A stretch of 64,000 nucleotides of DNA from Aminobacter sp. AP02 (GCF_003148805.1 NZ_QGGX01000003.1:62001-126000); one strand, 5' to 3'; positions 55,688 to 64,000 are shown, numbered from the stretch's first letter. A program made the numbers and translations. Notes: generated from the letters alone by a model not told the origin.

Positions 55688-55714
55688 CCGGGAGGCGGCA
55701 TCGCCGCCCCCCGG
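55688..55714 (-). other. stem-loop between aapJ and aapQ
   Basis: CCGGG-A-GGCGGC, a 3-nt loop, GCCGCC-C-CCCGG form an 11-pair stem with a mismatch. It lies between the binding-protein and permease genes, where such structures stabilise the upstream message and raise binding-protein yield. No T-run follows. Confidence 0.6.
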
Positions 55715-55727
55715 ACGAGACTTCGGA

Positions 55728-56756
55728 TCAGCGGATGGGCGGCGCGTACTGCAGTCCACCCTTGGTCCAGAGCGCATTGATGCCGCGGGCGATCTTCAGC
55801 GGGCTGCCCTGGCCGACATTGCGTTCAAAGACTTCGCCGTAGTTGCCCACGGCCTTGACGATATTGACGACCCAGTCATTGCCGAGGCCAAGGTCGGTAC
55901 CGATCTTGGTCTCAGCCTCGGTGCCAAGCACGCGCTTGACCTCGGGATTACCCGAGCCCTTCATTTCCTCGACATTGGCCTGGGTAATGCCGAGTTCCTC
56001 GGCAGTCAGCAGCGCGAAATAGGTCCACTTGACGATGTGGTACCACTTGTCGTCACCCTGGCGCACGGCAGGTCCGAGCGGTTCCTTGGAGATGATCTCA
56101 GGTAGAACGACGTGATCGTCCGGCGAGCTAAGCGTCAGGCGGATGCCGTAGAGACCCGACTGGTCGGTCGTGTAGACGTCACAACGGCCGGCGTCATAAG
56201 CGGCATTGACCTCTTCGAGCTTCTCGAAGACGACCGGGTTATACTCCATCTTGTTCGCCTTGAAGTAGTCGGCGAGATTGAGCTCGGTCGTGGTGCCGGT
56301 CTGCACGCAGACCGCGGCCCCAGAAAGCTGGAGCGCGGAATTCACGCCAGGCAGCTTCTTGGCATTGATCATGAAGCCCTGGCCGTCGAAATAGGTGACG
56401 CCGACGAAGTTCAGGCCAAGTGCCGTATCGCGGTTGATGGTCCAGGTGGTGTTACGCGACAGAAGGTCGATTTCGCCCGACTGAAGTGCGGTAAAGCGTT
56501 CCTTGGCGGACAGCGGCGTGAACTTGACCTTGGTGCCATCACCAAAGATGGCAGCTGCGACCGCGCGGCAGAAATCGGCATCGAGCCCCTGCCAGTCACC
56601 CTTGTCGTTCGGCGCCGAAAAGCCAGCCAAGCCTGTGCTGACGCCGCATTGCAGGAAGCCCTTTGCCTTGACGTCCTCGAGCGTGCCGGCCGAAGCGGCG
56701 GTCGCCATGAGGCCGAGCGTAGCAGCCCCGAGAATGCCCGAAATGATGTATTTCAT
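55728..56756 (-). CDS. aapJ: general L-amino acid ABC transporter periplasmic binding protein AapJ
   Basis: The 342-residue protein has a signal peptide (1-23, ending TAASAG). The SBP_bac_3 fold is seen in FLQCGVSTGLAGFSAPND (binding-pocket entry), then LTIN-type WTINRDTALGLNFVGVTYFDGQG, and the pocket segment GSGNPEVKRVLGTE near the C-terminus. It captures amino acids in the periplasm for AapQMP. It heads the operon; the 242 bp upstream hold its promoter. Confidence 0.96.
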   Translation of the reverse strand: MKYIISGILGAATLGLMATAASAGTLEDVKAKGFLQCGVSTGLAGFSAPNDKGDWQGLDADFCRAVAAAIFGDGTKVKFTPLSAKERFTALQSGEIDLLSRNTTWTINRDTALGLNFVGVTYFDGQGFMINAKKLPGVNSALQLSGAAVCVQTGTTTELNLADYFKANKMEYNPVVFEKLEEVNAAYDAGRCDVYTTDQSGLYGIRLTLSSPDDHVVLPEIISKEPLGPAVRQGDDKWYHIVKWTYFALLTAEELGITQANVEEMKGSGNPEVKRVLGTEAETKIGTDLGLGNDWVVNIVKAVGNYGEVFERNVGQGSPLKIARGINALWTKGGLQYAPPIR

Positions 56757-56998
56757 GACCCACGAACCCTTTTCTGTTTTTTCCAGGCTGCGTTGCCCGT
56801 CTTTTTAAAGTGTGAACTCAGCGTCCCCTATCCGGCCCATATCCGGATCGCGCACCTTGCCGGCGCGCTTTGCTGCAGTCCGGTCCACAAATGCCATCGA
56901 AGGCGATAATTCTTGTTAGGTCAAGCAATAAAGACCCGCGATCCACGCCTCGGTCTTTAGTATTAGAAACGTACGGGCACTATCTGTGCTGAACGTGA
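56757..56998. other. intergenic region, aapJ / PAP2
   Basis: These 242 bases carry the aapJ promoter on the minus strand and the 3' end of the PAP2 gene transcript. AAAGACC (56930-56936) and GGTCTTT (56952-56958) form a weak 7-bp stem with a 15-nt loop, a possible PAP2 terminator. Two CCGGATA direct repeats lie on the minus strand near 56830-56850, unassigned. No clear sigma-54 promoter was found. Confidence 0.35.
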
Positions 56999-57898
56999 CT
57001 AACGTGGTTCTCGCGGCTTAGCCGACTGCCACTTCCACCTGCCCAAGCCGGTCGCCGCAGGCAGGAGCTTGCCCGGCACAGGGCGGAAGCCGACACGGCG
57101 CGCAGCAAAGAACCGCGCGATTACAATCGTTACGATCAGGCCGAACAGATAACCTGCGTTCACGTCGGATGGATAATGCGCGGCGGCTGGAATGCGCAGT
57201 GCCGACAGCATCAATCCGACAATGGCGATGAGCAGCCAATGACGCGGGAACCAGATCATCAGGATTGCCGCTACCGTGCCAAGCGTGGTCGCGTGGCCGG
57301 AGGGAAAACTCGACGAATAACGCGTCACGACGAACGGATCGAAGTAGTATGCGCCGTATTCGCCGTAAAATGCAGGTCGGGCGCGGCCGACGAATATCTT
57401 GACGATATTGACCGCAATGCCAGTCACCGCAACGCAGCCGAAAACAAAAGCCGCCTGGCCAAACAGCGTCACCAGACGCGCCTTGAAGCCATAGCCGACG
57501 CCACGCCAATCGGCGGTCGCAGTTGCAACATAGACCAGAAAGGCGGGAAAGAGATACCACTCCGACTTGCCGACATCGCTCAGCCACGCAAGCCAGTTCG
57601 TCAGCCTGTTGCGGTTGGAGAGCACGAAATCCATCGCCGCCGAATCAATGAAAAACAGCAATCCGACGGCACATGCGCCGCCAAGCACCAAAAGTGTCAG
57701 CTGGCGCGTCCACACCGGCGAAGGGCTGCCGATAGGAGCGCGCCACATGCGGCGCCAGGTAAAGCCGACTGTCTCGACCAGTCGCTTTGTCAAGCCCGCC
57801 GGCCATGCCTGGCCCAGCCGAACGCGCGTGCGCGGCGGTTGCGCGGGTTGAGCCGTCGCATTATGGCTGGCGTCTTCGCTGAAAGGGTGCGGTTTCAT
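56999..57898 (-). CDS. PAP2-superfamily phosphatase
   Basis: The 299-residue protein has five or six membrane segments and the three PAP2 motifs in order: KIFVGRARPAF, SSFPSGHAT, and LRIPAAAHYPSDV. The N-terminal 50 residues are a cytoplasmic Pro/Arg-rich extension. It is a lipid phosphate phosphatase, possibly for lipid A, undecaprenyl or phosphatidylglycerol phosphate. ATG 57898 shares two bases with the divergent cystathionine beta-lyase ATG (CATG). A TTG start at 57934 would overlap further, so the true start is uncertain. Confidence 0.85.
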   Translation of the reverse strand: MKPHPFSEDASHNATAQPAQPPRTRVRLGQAWPAGLTKRLVETVGFTWRRMWRAPIGSPSPVWTRQLTLLVLGGACAVGLLFFIDSAAMDFVLSNRNRLTNWLAWLSDVGKSEWYLFPAFLVYVATATADWRGVGYGFKARLVTLFGQAAFVFGCVAVTGIAVNIVKIFVGRARPAFYGEYGAYYFDPFVVTRYSSSFPSGHATTLGTVAAILMIWFPRHWLLIAIVGLMLSALRIPAAAHYPSDVNAGYLFGLIVTIVIARFFAARRVGFRPVPGKLLPAATGLGRWKWQSAKPREPR

Positions 57899-59072
57899 GA
57901 CTCGAGACAACGGTAGGATCAAAGGCGTCAACACGCGGCTCGCGCATTCCGGGCACGATCCACACGGCTTTCATGGCTTTGTCAATCCGCCGGTCGTGCG
58001 CGCCTCGACGGTTCTCTATCCCAACGCCGCAACGATGGCTGGACGTGCTCAAAAATACACATATGGCACTCGTGGAACGCCAACGACCGACGCCTTGTGC
58101 GATGCGATCGACGAACTCGAGGGTTCGGCCGGAACAATCGCGGTTCCCTCGGGCCTGGCCGCCGTCACCGTGCCGCTGCTCGGGTTCCTGTCGGCCGGCG
58201 ATCACGTGCTGATCACTGATTCCGTCTATCATCCGACCCGCCATTTCGCCGACACCATGCTGAAGCGCCTCGGGGTCGAGGTCGACTATTACCATCCGCA
58301 TGTGGGCGCGGGCATCGCCGCATTGATCAAGCCCAACACCAAGGTCGTGTTCACTGAATCGCCGGCATCCAACACCTACGAGGTGCAGGACATCCCCGCG
58401 ATCGTTAAAGCCGCGCACGCCGCGGGTGCGATCGTCATGATGGACAACACCTGGGCGACGCCGCTGCTGTTCAAAGCGCTCGACTTTGGCATCGACGTCA
58501 CAATTCATGCCGCCACCAAATATCCGGCCGGCCACTCGGACATCCTGAGCGGCACGGTTTCGGCCAATGCCGCCTGCTGGCCGCGCCTCAGGGAAGCTTT
58601 CGACACGCTCGGCTGCTGTGCTGGCCCCGACGACGTCTACCAGGTGCTGCGCGGCTTGCGCACGATGGGCGTTCGGCTCGCGCATCACGAAAAGAGCGCG
58701 CTGGAAATAGCGCGCTGGCTCGAAGGCCAGCCAGGGGTCGCACGGGTGCTGCACCCGGCACTTGAAAGCCATCCCGACCACGCCATGTGGAAGCGCGACT
58801 TCTCCGGCTCCAGCGGTATCTTTTCGATCGTTCTCGCCGGCGGCAGCACCAAGAAAGCGCATGCCTTCCTCGACGCGCTTGAGATCTTCGGCCTCGGCTA
58901 TTCCTGGGGCGGTTACGAGAGCCTTGCCGTGCCGGTGTTCCTCGGCGACCGCAAGATCGCCAACGAGCCCTACGAGGGACCGATCATCCGCCTGCAGATC
59001 GGGCTGGAAGACGTAGCCGACCTCAAGGAAGACATTGCTGCCGGCCTGGCTGCGGCAAACAGCGCGGAGTGA
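57897..59072 (+). CDS. metC: cystathionine beta-lyase MetC (PLP-dependent)
   Basis: The 391-residue enzyme cleaves cystathionine to homocysteine in methionine synthesis. The PLP-binding Lys is residue 208 in HAATKYPAGHSD. Other family motifs are YTYGTRGTPT, the cofactor-stacking SGLAAVTVPL, the conserved MDNTWATPLLF, and FGLGYSWGGYESL at the C-terminus, which favours beta-lyase over gamma-synthase. AAAGGG lies about 10 nt before the ATG. The start codon overlaps the divergent PAP2 ATG by two bases, leaving no room for two conventional promoters. Confidence 0.9.
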   Translation: MTRDNGRIKGVNTRLAHSGHDPHGFHGFVNPPVVRASTVLYPNAATMAGRAQKYTYGTRGTPTTDALCDAIDELEGSAGTIAVPSGLAAVTVPLLGFLSAGDHVLITDSVYHPTRHFADTMLKRLGVEVDYYHPHVGAGIAALIKPNTKVVFTESPASNTYEVQDIPAIVKAAHAAGAIVMMDNTWATPLLFKALDFGIDVTIHAATKYPAGHSDILSGTVSANAACWPRLREAFDTLGCCAGPDDVYQVLRGLRTMGVRLAHHEKSALEIARWLEGQPGVARVLHPALESHPDHAMWKRDFSGSSGIFSIVLAGGSTKKAHAFLDALEIFGLGYSWGGYESLAVPVFLGDRKIANEPYEGPIIRLQIGLEDVADLKEDIAAGLAAANSAE

Positions 59073-59180
59073 GGTCGAGCCGTTCGGACCGATTCGAACC
59101 TTTGGGGTCACACTGCCCACATTGACGGCGTAGTCGGCGAGCGCAACAGTGGTGCCTTGGCAACTTTGGCGAGGATCGAA

Positions 59181-59705
59181 ATGGCCGCGTCCGACCGTCC
59201 TTCAGAAATCGCCCACTGGACCGAGATAGAGCGGCCTGATGGCGAGACATTTGTTGGCACCAGCGAATTGAGGGGCATTGGCGCGCCCCTCGCCGCGCAT
59301 TTCGGCCTCGAGCGAATCGGCATCCACCATGTCCGACTGCCGCCCGGTCGGCGGACGTCGTTTCCGCATGCCGAAAGTGCCGAAGAGGAATTCGTCTATG
59401 TGCTGGACGGCGAGCCCGACGTCTGGCTGGACGGCAATCTGCACCGGTTGAAGCCAGGCGATTCCGTCGGCTTTCCCGCAGGCACGGGATTGGCCCACAG
59501 CTTTCTCAACAACACCGAAACCGAAGTACGCCTGCTGGTCATCGGCGAAACCGACAAGGCCGAAAACCGAATCGTCTATCCGCGCAATCCCGAGAGAAAA
59601 CCGATGCGCGACGACTGGTGGGAGGACGCGCCGGAACGCGTGCTGGGCGAACATGACGGACTGCCCGACAGGCTTCGCGCGAAGCAGGAACAAGGGCGCG
59701 GCTAG
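59181..59705 (+). CDS. cupin-domain protein
   Basis: The 174-residue protein has a single cupin barrel: motif 1 is TSFPHAESAEEEFVYVLDGE (about 63-82), and motif 2 GDSVGFPAGTGLAHSFLNN carries the second His. Metal binding by one or both His/Glu sets is likely. The C-terminal 50 residues are charged (RKPMRDDWWEDAPER). ATG 59181 has AGG upstream; TTG 59157 is an alternative. The substrate is not recognised. It lies alone between metC and the convergent mgtC. Confidence 0.85.
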   Translation: MAASDRPSEIAHWTEIERPDGETFVGTSELRGIGAPLAAHFGLERIGIHHVRLPPGRRTSFPHAESAEEEFVYVLDGEPDVWLDGNLHRLKPGDSVGFPAGTGLAHSFLNNTETEVRLLVIGETDKAENRIVYPRNPERKPMRDDWWEDAPERVLGEHDGLPDRLRAKQEQGRG

Positions 59706-59734
59706 CGCCGGCATTTTTCAACTATTCCTGCGTC

Positions 59735-60442
59735 CTATTCGGGCGGCGTGGTTGATGTCCAACTCGTTGCGACGATCTGCGGCGTGACGCTCAGTTCGCC
59801 TACCAGGTGCTCCACCAGGCTGTCTTCCTCGCGCGCGGAGAATACCAGGGCCTCCACTTCAACCGAGTTCGTATCTGGCAGCGCATGGCTTTCCAGCGAT
59901 TGAAGCCTTAGCTTTCTGACGCTGAGCGCCTGGAGAAGCATGGTTCGCACCATCGCCTCGTCGCGTGCCTTGCATTTCAGCTCGATGACGTAAAAGCGCG
60001 GGACCTCCTTGCTTTCGGGGGCCATTTCATCGATCAGCCAGCTGAGGCGCGGAAGTATCAGGTTGATCAAGACGATCAGAACCGCCAGTTCGGCTGCCTC
60101 GACGGGATTGCCGTAGCCCGCCAGAACGCCAACCGCACCCGTGGCCCATACGGTCGCCGCCGTGCTCAGGCCTCGCACACTGAGGCCATCCCGCATGATC
60201 AGTCCCGCCCCCAGGAAGCCAATGCCCGTCACGACCTGACTGCCCATGCGCACTTCGCTGGTCACACCGACCAACGTCGGCAACGCGCTGTAGGCGGCCG
60301 CGCCGAGCGCCACCAGCGCATGCGTGGTCAATCCCGAATGGCGCTGTCGCCACTGGCGTTCCACGCCGATCAGCACGCCCAGAAAGACTGCAATGACAAG
60401 CCTGGGCGCAATCGACAGGAAGTCGGGCAATGAATGCGTCAT
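59735..60442 (-). CDS. MgtC/SapB-family membrane protein
   Basis: The 235-residue protein has the MgtC membrane domain of about four or five helices: LVIAVFLGVLIGVERQWRQR, then the hallmark GIGFLGAGLIMRDG and VRGLSTAATVWATGAVG. A soluble C-terminal ACT-like domain follows (about 145-230). In pathogens and rhizobia MgtC relatives affect growth at low magnesium and modulate ATP synthase. A longer frame runs back through the tRNA-Arg gene and is spurious; ATG 60442 is the family-like start. Confidence 0.9.
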   Translation of the reverse strand: MTHSLPDFLSIAPRLVIAVFLGVLIGVERQWRQRHSGLTTHALVALGAAAYSALPTLVGVTSEVRMGSQVVTGIGFLGAGLIMRDGLSVRGLSTAATVWATGAVGVLAGYGNPVEAAELAVLIVLINLILPRLSWLIDEMAPESKEVPRFYVIELKCKARDEAMVRTMLLQALSVRKLRLQSLESHALPDTNSVEVEALVFSAREEDSLVEHLVGELSVTPQIVATSWTSTTPPE

Positions 60443-60585
60443 CTGGTTCCGCTCATAGGCGATGAGGCTATGGATCGGGACCTGCCCGCAGAACAGATTT
60501 AAGCGGCTTGCGACTTCGGAGGCAAGCTGGAGCCAAGTGAAGCCTGAAAGGCTGAATTGGCAGCGATCGCTTCGCGACGAAAAGA

Positions 60586-60662
60586 TGGCGATCCCGACAG
60601 GATTCGAACCTGTGACCATCGGCTTAGAAGGCCGGTGCTCTATCCAGCTGAGCTACGGGACC
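60586..60662 (-). tRNA. tRNA-Arg (anticodon TCT)
   Basis: The cloverleaf is complete: acceptor GGTCCCG pairing with CGGGATC (one G-U), D arm GCTC/GAGC, anticodon loop CTTCTAA giving TCT, T arm ACAGG-TTCGAAT-CCTGT, and an encoded CCA end. It reads AGA codons. No integrase or att duplication is seen beside it. Confidence 0.96.
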
Positions 60663-60667
60663 GCTGG

Positions 60668-60684
60668 CCGCCCTTTCGGGGCGG
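60668..60684. other. short hairpin between the NDUFS4-like and tRNA-Arg genes
   Basis: CCGCCC - TTTCG - GGGCGG forms a 6-bp stem between the two minus-strand genes. It may help to end the upstream transcript; there is no T-run. Confidence 0.3.
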
Positions 60685-60703
60685 ATGATCTTGCCTTGGA
60701 ACG

Positions 60704-61009
60704 TCAGTGCGTCCAGGGCGTCCTGCGGTCATAACGGAAATTGTCGGAGTACGAAATCTGCCGGCGCTTGGCTTCCTTCGGCTCCTGCACGCGGAAGGCG
60801 ATACCTTCCTTTTCGGCATAAGCGACCGCTTCTTCGCGGGTCTCGAAGGTGAGACGGATCTGGCTCTTCATGTCGCCCGAGCTGGTGTAGCCCATCAGCG
60901 GGTCGATCTTTTTCGGCTTCTCGGCGTCGAATTCGAGCACCCAGTGCCCGGTTTTGGCTTTGCCCGACTGCATGGCGGTCTTGGCGGGGCTGAAAATTCG
61001 CGCGGACAT
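60704..61009 (-). CDS. complex I accessory subunit, NDUFS4 (ETC_C1) family
   Basis: The 101-residue protein matches the ETC complex I conserved region: ARIFSPAKTAMQSGKAKTGH at the N-terminus, WVLEFDAEKPKKIDPLMGYT and the C-terminal YSDNFRYDRRTPWTH. In mitochondria NDUFS4 is a matrix-arm supernumerary subunit, and alphaproteobacteria have direct homologues. ATG 61009 has GAGG six bases upstream; a longer frame to 61090 is rejected. Together with the NDUFS6-like protein at 50243-50491, the window holds two complex I accessory genes away from the nuo operon. Confidence 0.92.
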   Translation of the reverse strand: MSARIFSPAKTAMQSGKAKTGHWVLEFDAEKPKKIDPLMGYTSSGDMKSQIRLTFETREEAVAYAEKEGIAFRVQEPKEAKRRQISYSDNFRYDRRTPWTH

Positions 61010-61164
61010 ACTTACCTCACTCGTGAGTCCGCACAACCGCGCGGACATCCAGATGAGCCCGTCATTACTGTGCAATCGCCATTGCTGCAAGACGAAAGCC
61101 GGTTTCGGTGTTTTTGCCCTTGCCTTGTCGTGCAGAAGCCACTAGGCACGGCTTCGAAATGTTT

Positions 61165-61241
<77 letters not shown>

Positions 61242-61408
61242 TTTTACTTCCCACCTTCAAATGCCTGGCTCCCGAGCATCGATTGACCGGCTTGTCGGGC
61301 AGGCCTGTCTTTGTGTGCACATGCTGGACACGGCGACCGGGCTTGTGACGAATCGCACTCCCGAAAGACAGGCTTGGCTGCCCTCTTGGCGAAATCGGCC
61401 GGTTCGAA

Positions 61409-62767
61409 TCAACGCAGCCGCGTCAGACGCTCGAAGCTTGATAAGATCAGCATCGCGGTCGCTGCCAACCCGGCGCAAAGCCCCCACCACACCCCCGTCG
61501 GGCCGATCGCATAAGACAGGGCCACAGCCACGGGAAGGCCGATCAGCCAATAGCCGACGAGGGTGAGGCCAAGCGTCAGCCTGGCACGGCCGATGCCGCG
61601 CATCAGGCCCACGCCGATGTTCTGCGAGCAGTCGAAGAGTTGGAGGACGGCTGCAATGGCAAGCAAATGGGCGACGAGCTGCATCACGTCCGCGGCGTTC
61701 GATCCCGATCCGGAAGCGAAGGGGGCGAGCACCACACCGGGCAGCAGGACATAGCCCGCACCGACGGCTGACATGACGGCAATGCCGATGCCGATACCGG
61801 TCGCGCCGTACCGGCGTTTCATCGCGCCCTGCCCCTGGCCCTGCGCCTCGCTGATGGCAACTGACGTGCCATGCGACAGGCCGACTGCCAGCATGAAGGC
61901 AATGTAGATGATCTGGTTGACGATGTTGTGGGCGGCCAGGGCAGCTTGGCCAAACGTCCCCATCAAAAGCGCAATGGCGACAGTAAAAGCGGCTTCCGAA
62001 CCGTAAGTTGCCGAGGTCGGTACGCCGAGAGCCAGCGTGCGTTTCCAGGCTCCCGCATCCAACTGCAGAAAGGCTGGCGCGAGCCTGTACGCTCGATAGC
62101 GAGGGGATCGCAGGACATGGGCCGAAAGCGCGGCAAAGCTTGCCAGGTGAACCAAGGCGGCGGCAATGGCCACCCCTGACGCGCCGATCTGCGGCAAGCC
62201 GAAACGGCCGGTGGCAAGGCCGGAGGCAAGTGCTGCGTTGATGGCGATGGACGCCAAGGTGATCGCCAAGACCGGTCCCGGCTTTCTCAGGCCGACGGTG
62301 AAGCTGCGCAGCGCGTTGAACCACAGGCATGGCAGAATGCCCCAGGACGTTGCCATCAGGTAGATGCCTGCAAGCCGCGCCACCTCGGCATCCTGGCCCA
62401 GGATCAGCAGCAGTGGTTCAACCTGGGTCATGAACGCCATGGCAGCGAGGCCGGCCAATGTAGATATCTGCAGGCTCGCGGCAGCGTAGCGCGCGATCTT
62501 TCCGGCATCGCCAGCGCTTCTCGCCTCTTCGGCAACGAGGTTGGCCGTCCCGACTGCAAGGCCGACGCCCATCGTGCGCAGCAGGTTGAACAGCCCGATC
62601 GCCAGCCCTCCGGCAGCCAGTTCCACTGATCCGAGCAGGCCAAGCACGATGATCGAGGTGGTCGAGATCGCTACCTGGGCAAGCTGGGTCAATGCCAGGG
62701 GCACCGCCAGCTCCAGTATGTGGCGCGCGTCGTCGATGAAGCGCGACAAGTTGTGTGAATTCGCCAT
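61409..62767 (-). CDS. MATE-family efflux transporter (second)
   Basis: The 452-residue protein has twelve membrane segments in two MatE repeats (first about 15-175, second about 235-395). It is unlike the MATE protein at 17100-18530 in detail. It begins MANSHNLSRFIDDARHIL and shows LELAVPLALTQLAQVAIST at the first helix, the NorM-type pattern. It probably exports cationic compounds with Na+ or H+. The gene stops 167 bp after tRNA-Pro; the space between shows only a T-rich stretch after the tRNA. Confidence 0.92.
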   Translation of the reverse strand: MANSHNLSRFIDDARHILELAVPLALTQLAQVAISTTSIIVLGLLGSVELAAGGLAIGLFNLLRTMGVGLAVGTANLVAEEARSAGDAGKIARYAAASLQISTLAGLAAMAFMTQVEPLLLILGQDAEVARLAGIYLMATSWGILPCLWFNALRSFTVGLRKPGPVLAITLASIAINAALASGLATGRFGLPQIGASGVAIAAALVHLASFAALSAHVLRSPRYRAYRLAPAFLQLDAGAWKRTLALGVPTSATYGSEAAFTVAIALLMGTFGQAALAAHNIVNQIIYIAFMLAVGLSHGTSVAISEAQGQGQGAMKRRYGATGIGIGIAVMSAVGAGYVLLPGVVLAPFASGSGSNAADVMQLVAHLLAIAAVLQLFDCSQNIGVGLMRGIGRARLTLGLTLVGYWLIGLPVAVALSYAIGPTGVWWGLCAGLAATAMLILSSFERLTRLR

Positions 62768-62794
62768 GTCGCGCTTCAGAAAGTCCCTATAATG

Positions 62795-63751
62795 TCAGGC
62801 GAGAATTCGGGCCGCGATGGTACGTGGAGAATCGGCCTTGAAGACGTCGGGATAGAGGATCGCGGCGGCCTCGTTGATGACCACGCGCCGGGCGATGGGG
62901 CCGTGCGATTCGATCCAGTGGTCGCCAACGAAATGGACCTTGCCTTCCTGCACCGCACGCAGCGACGACCAGATCGGATTGGTTTCGAACGGACGGTCCG
63001 GGCCGTAGTCATAGACGATGATGACGTCGGGATCGGCAACCAGCATGGCCTCGAGATTCATTTCGAAGGCGGTGTTGTCGGGTACTTCGGGCGTCGGGTT
63101 CTTGCCTGCGACATTGACCCCGCCGAGAGCGGTCAGAATGGAGGCCGTGACATCGTCCTCGTAGAAGGTCCATGGCGCTTCGCCCGAACCGTAGAAATAA
63201 AGATACTTGATGCCCCGGTCCTTCGGCGCCTTGGCCTTGAGGGCATCGAACTCGGCATGGAAATCTGAGACGAGCTTTTCGCCTTCCGCCTTCTTGCCGA
63301 GCGCCTCGGCGACCAGCAGCAGGTCGCGTTCGGAATCCTCGGGCGTTTCAAGGCGAACCGCGAGATAGGGCGCGATCTCTTCAAGCTTGCCGGCATTGGC
63401 TTCGGTGTAGCGCTTTATGGCAACGATCAGGTCGGGCTTTGCCTGCGCCAGGAGTTCGAGGTTAGGATTGGCCCGCTGCCCGATCTTGGGCACGTCGACA
63501 AGCCTGTCGAGCAAGTGGTCGGGGTTGCGGCCTTCGACCATGTAGGTGGAGGCAACAGGCGTGATGCCGAGCGCCAAGGCGACATCGGCACCGAAATAGG
63601 AGATGGCCGCCACTCGCTTGGCATCGTCGGGCAGCTTGATGGCCACGCCGCGGTCGTCGGTGATGGTGTGCGGTGCTGCCTTGGCTGCGGTCGCGAACAT
63701 CGCCACCATGCCGACTGCGGTGGAACGGATCAGGAAATCTCTGCGATTCAT
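62795..63751 (-). CDS. iron-complex ABC transporter substrate-binding protein
   Basis: The 318-residue protein has a twin-arginine signal (RRDFLIRSTAVG at 3-14, cleavage near residue 26). The class III FepB/FatB fold is seen in VAAISYFGADVALALGI, then the GQRANPNLELLAQAKPDLIV segment, and the C-terminal VHFVGDHWIESHGP. Such proteins bind siderophores, haem or vitamin B12. It lies 12 nt after the ATPase gene, in the same minus-strand unit. The permease is not in view. Confidence 0.9.
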   Translation of the reverse strand: MNRRDFLIRSTAVGMVAMFATAAKAAPHTITDDRGVAIKLPDDAKRVAAISYFGADVALALGITPVASTYMVEGRNPDHLLDRLVDVPKIGQRANPNLELLAQAKPDLIVAIKRYTEANAGKLEEIAPYLAVRLETPEDSERDLLLVAEALGKKAEGEKLVSDFHAEFDALKAKAPKDRGIKYLYFYGSGEAPWTFYEDDVTASILTALGGVNVAGKNPTPEVPDNTAFEMNLEAMLVADPDVIIVYDYGPDRPFETNPIWSSLRAVQEGKVHFVGDHWIESHGPIARRVVINEAAAILYPDVFKADSPRTIAARILA

Positions 63752-63763
63752 GACATAGTCCTT

Positions 63764-64000
63764 TCAATGAATAAGACGTGAGGGAGCCTTGATCGAGCCG
63801 GTGGGAATGAACACCGGCGGGTGATCCTGATTGTGGGTGACGGTTGCGCTGACGCGGAAAGTCTCCGTCAACAGACGCTCGGTCATGACGTCGGCGGGTG
63901 CGCCCTGATCGATGATGGTGCCGCGATCGACCGCAACGAGATGGTCGGCGAAACGGACTGCCTGATTGAGATCGTGCAACGAAAGCACCACCGTGATGCC
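63764..64000 (-). CDS. iron-complex ABC transporter ATP-binding protein (5' end outside window)
   Basis: The 78 visible C-terminal residues include the H-loop (VLSLHDLNQAVRFADHLV) and the FecE/FepC-type ending GAPADVMTERLLTETFRVSA. Walker motifs lie beyond the right edge. It is upstream of the binding protein in the same operon, so together they encode part of a siderophore or haem importer. The Pro/Ile-rich tail (PPVFIPTGSIKAP) is usual for the class. Confidence 0.88.
   Translation of the reverse strand, partial: GITVVLSLHDLNQAVRFADHLVAVDRGTIIDQGAPADVMTERLLTETFRVSATVTHNQDHPPVFIPTGSIKAPSRLIH

Overview
The window is chromosomal DNA of high G+C content from an alphaproteobacterium. The best guess is a Phyllobacteriaceae member of the Hyphomicrobiales (Mesorhizobium/Aminobacter-like). 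Pointers are the aapJQMP general amino acid transporter, the lpxK-waaA-DUF374-DUF4170-cysQ-tldE cluster, groESL under a CIRCE element, two GGAAC-N16-CGTT (EcfG-type) promoters, and mitochondrial-type complex I accessory subunits. Genes are tightly packed, often with 1-4 nt start/stop overlaps. I see no insertion sequence, prophage, integrase, CRISPR array or rRNA.

Layout: 1-5.5 kb holds a demethylation locus (flavin demethylase running off the left edge, MttB-family methyltransferase, divergent LysR regulator). It is interrupted by queF and a ParDE-like toxin-antitoxin pair with a secreted protein overlapping the toxin stop codon. 5.5-11 kb holds a lone KAP P-loop NTPase, mutL, and an EamA exporter divergent from a second LysR gene. 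11.1-17 kb is the lipid A/Kdo block (DUF2093, lpxK, waaA, DUF374 acyltransferase, DUF4170, cysQ, tldE/pmbA). 17-30.3 kb holds a MATE exporter, a two-gene M16 peptidase operon with an RssA-like patatin protein, rsmD with a long-armed pseudouridine synthase, tadA, a lipoprotein, ileS and a MipA-like porin. 30.4-35.1 kb holds hdeD, ribF, a HAD hydrolase and an orphan TadG-like protein. 35.1-39.2 kb holds a MarR-EmrA-EmrB efflux operon and a DsbA-like protein. 39.2-41.4 kb is groES-groEL. 41.4-46.3 kb holds a decayed DeoR fragment, a candidate stress-induced small RNA or peptide, a patatin lipoprotein, csbD, fumC and two DoxX proteins. 46.3-50 kb is ppx and ppk. 50.2-52.4 kb holds a zinc-finger protein of the NDUFS6 type, an FAD monooxygenase and a DUF2459 protein. 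52.5-56.8 kb is the aap operon. 57-64 kb holds a PAP2 phosphatase divergent from a cystathionine beta-lyase, a cupin, MgtC, tRNA-Arg, an NDUFS4-like protein, tRNA-Pro, a second MATE exporter, and part of an iron-complex ABC transporter running off the right edge.

Most of this is housekeeping. The observations most worth checking are: (i) two unrelated LysR genes that each carry a perfect inverted repeat with a 7-bp spacer over their own start codon; (ii) an EcfG-type promoter in the groEL-patatin gap that reads into a 25-codon ORF ending in a strong hairpin; (iii) lpxK apparently starting at a CTG codon behind an ideal Shine-Dalgarno sequence; (iv) a lone KAP NTPase and a toxin-antitoxin-secreted protein unit as possible accessory functions; (v) a 180-bp tandem duplication in the basic arm of the pseudouridine synthase. 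No wholly new multi-gene system is evident.
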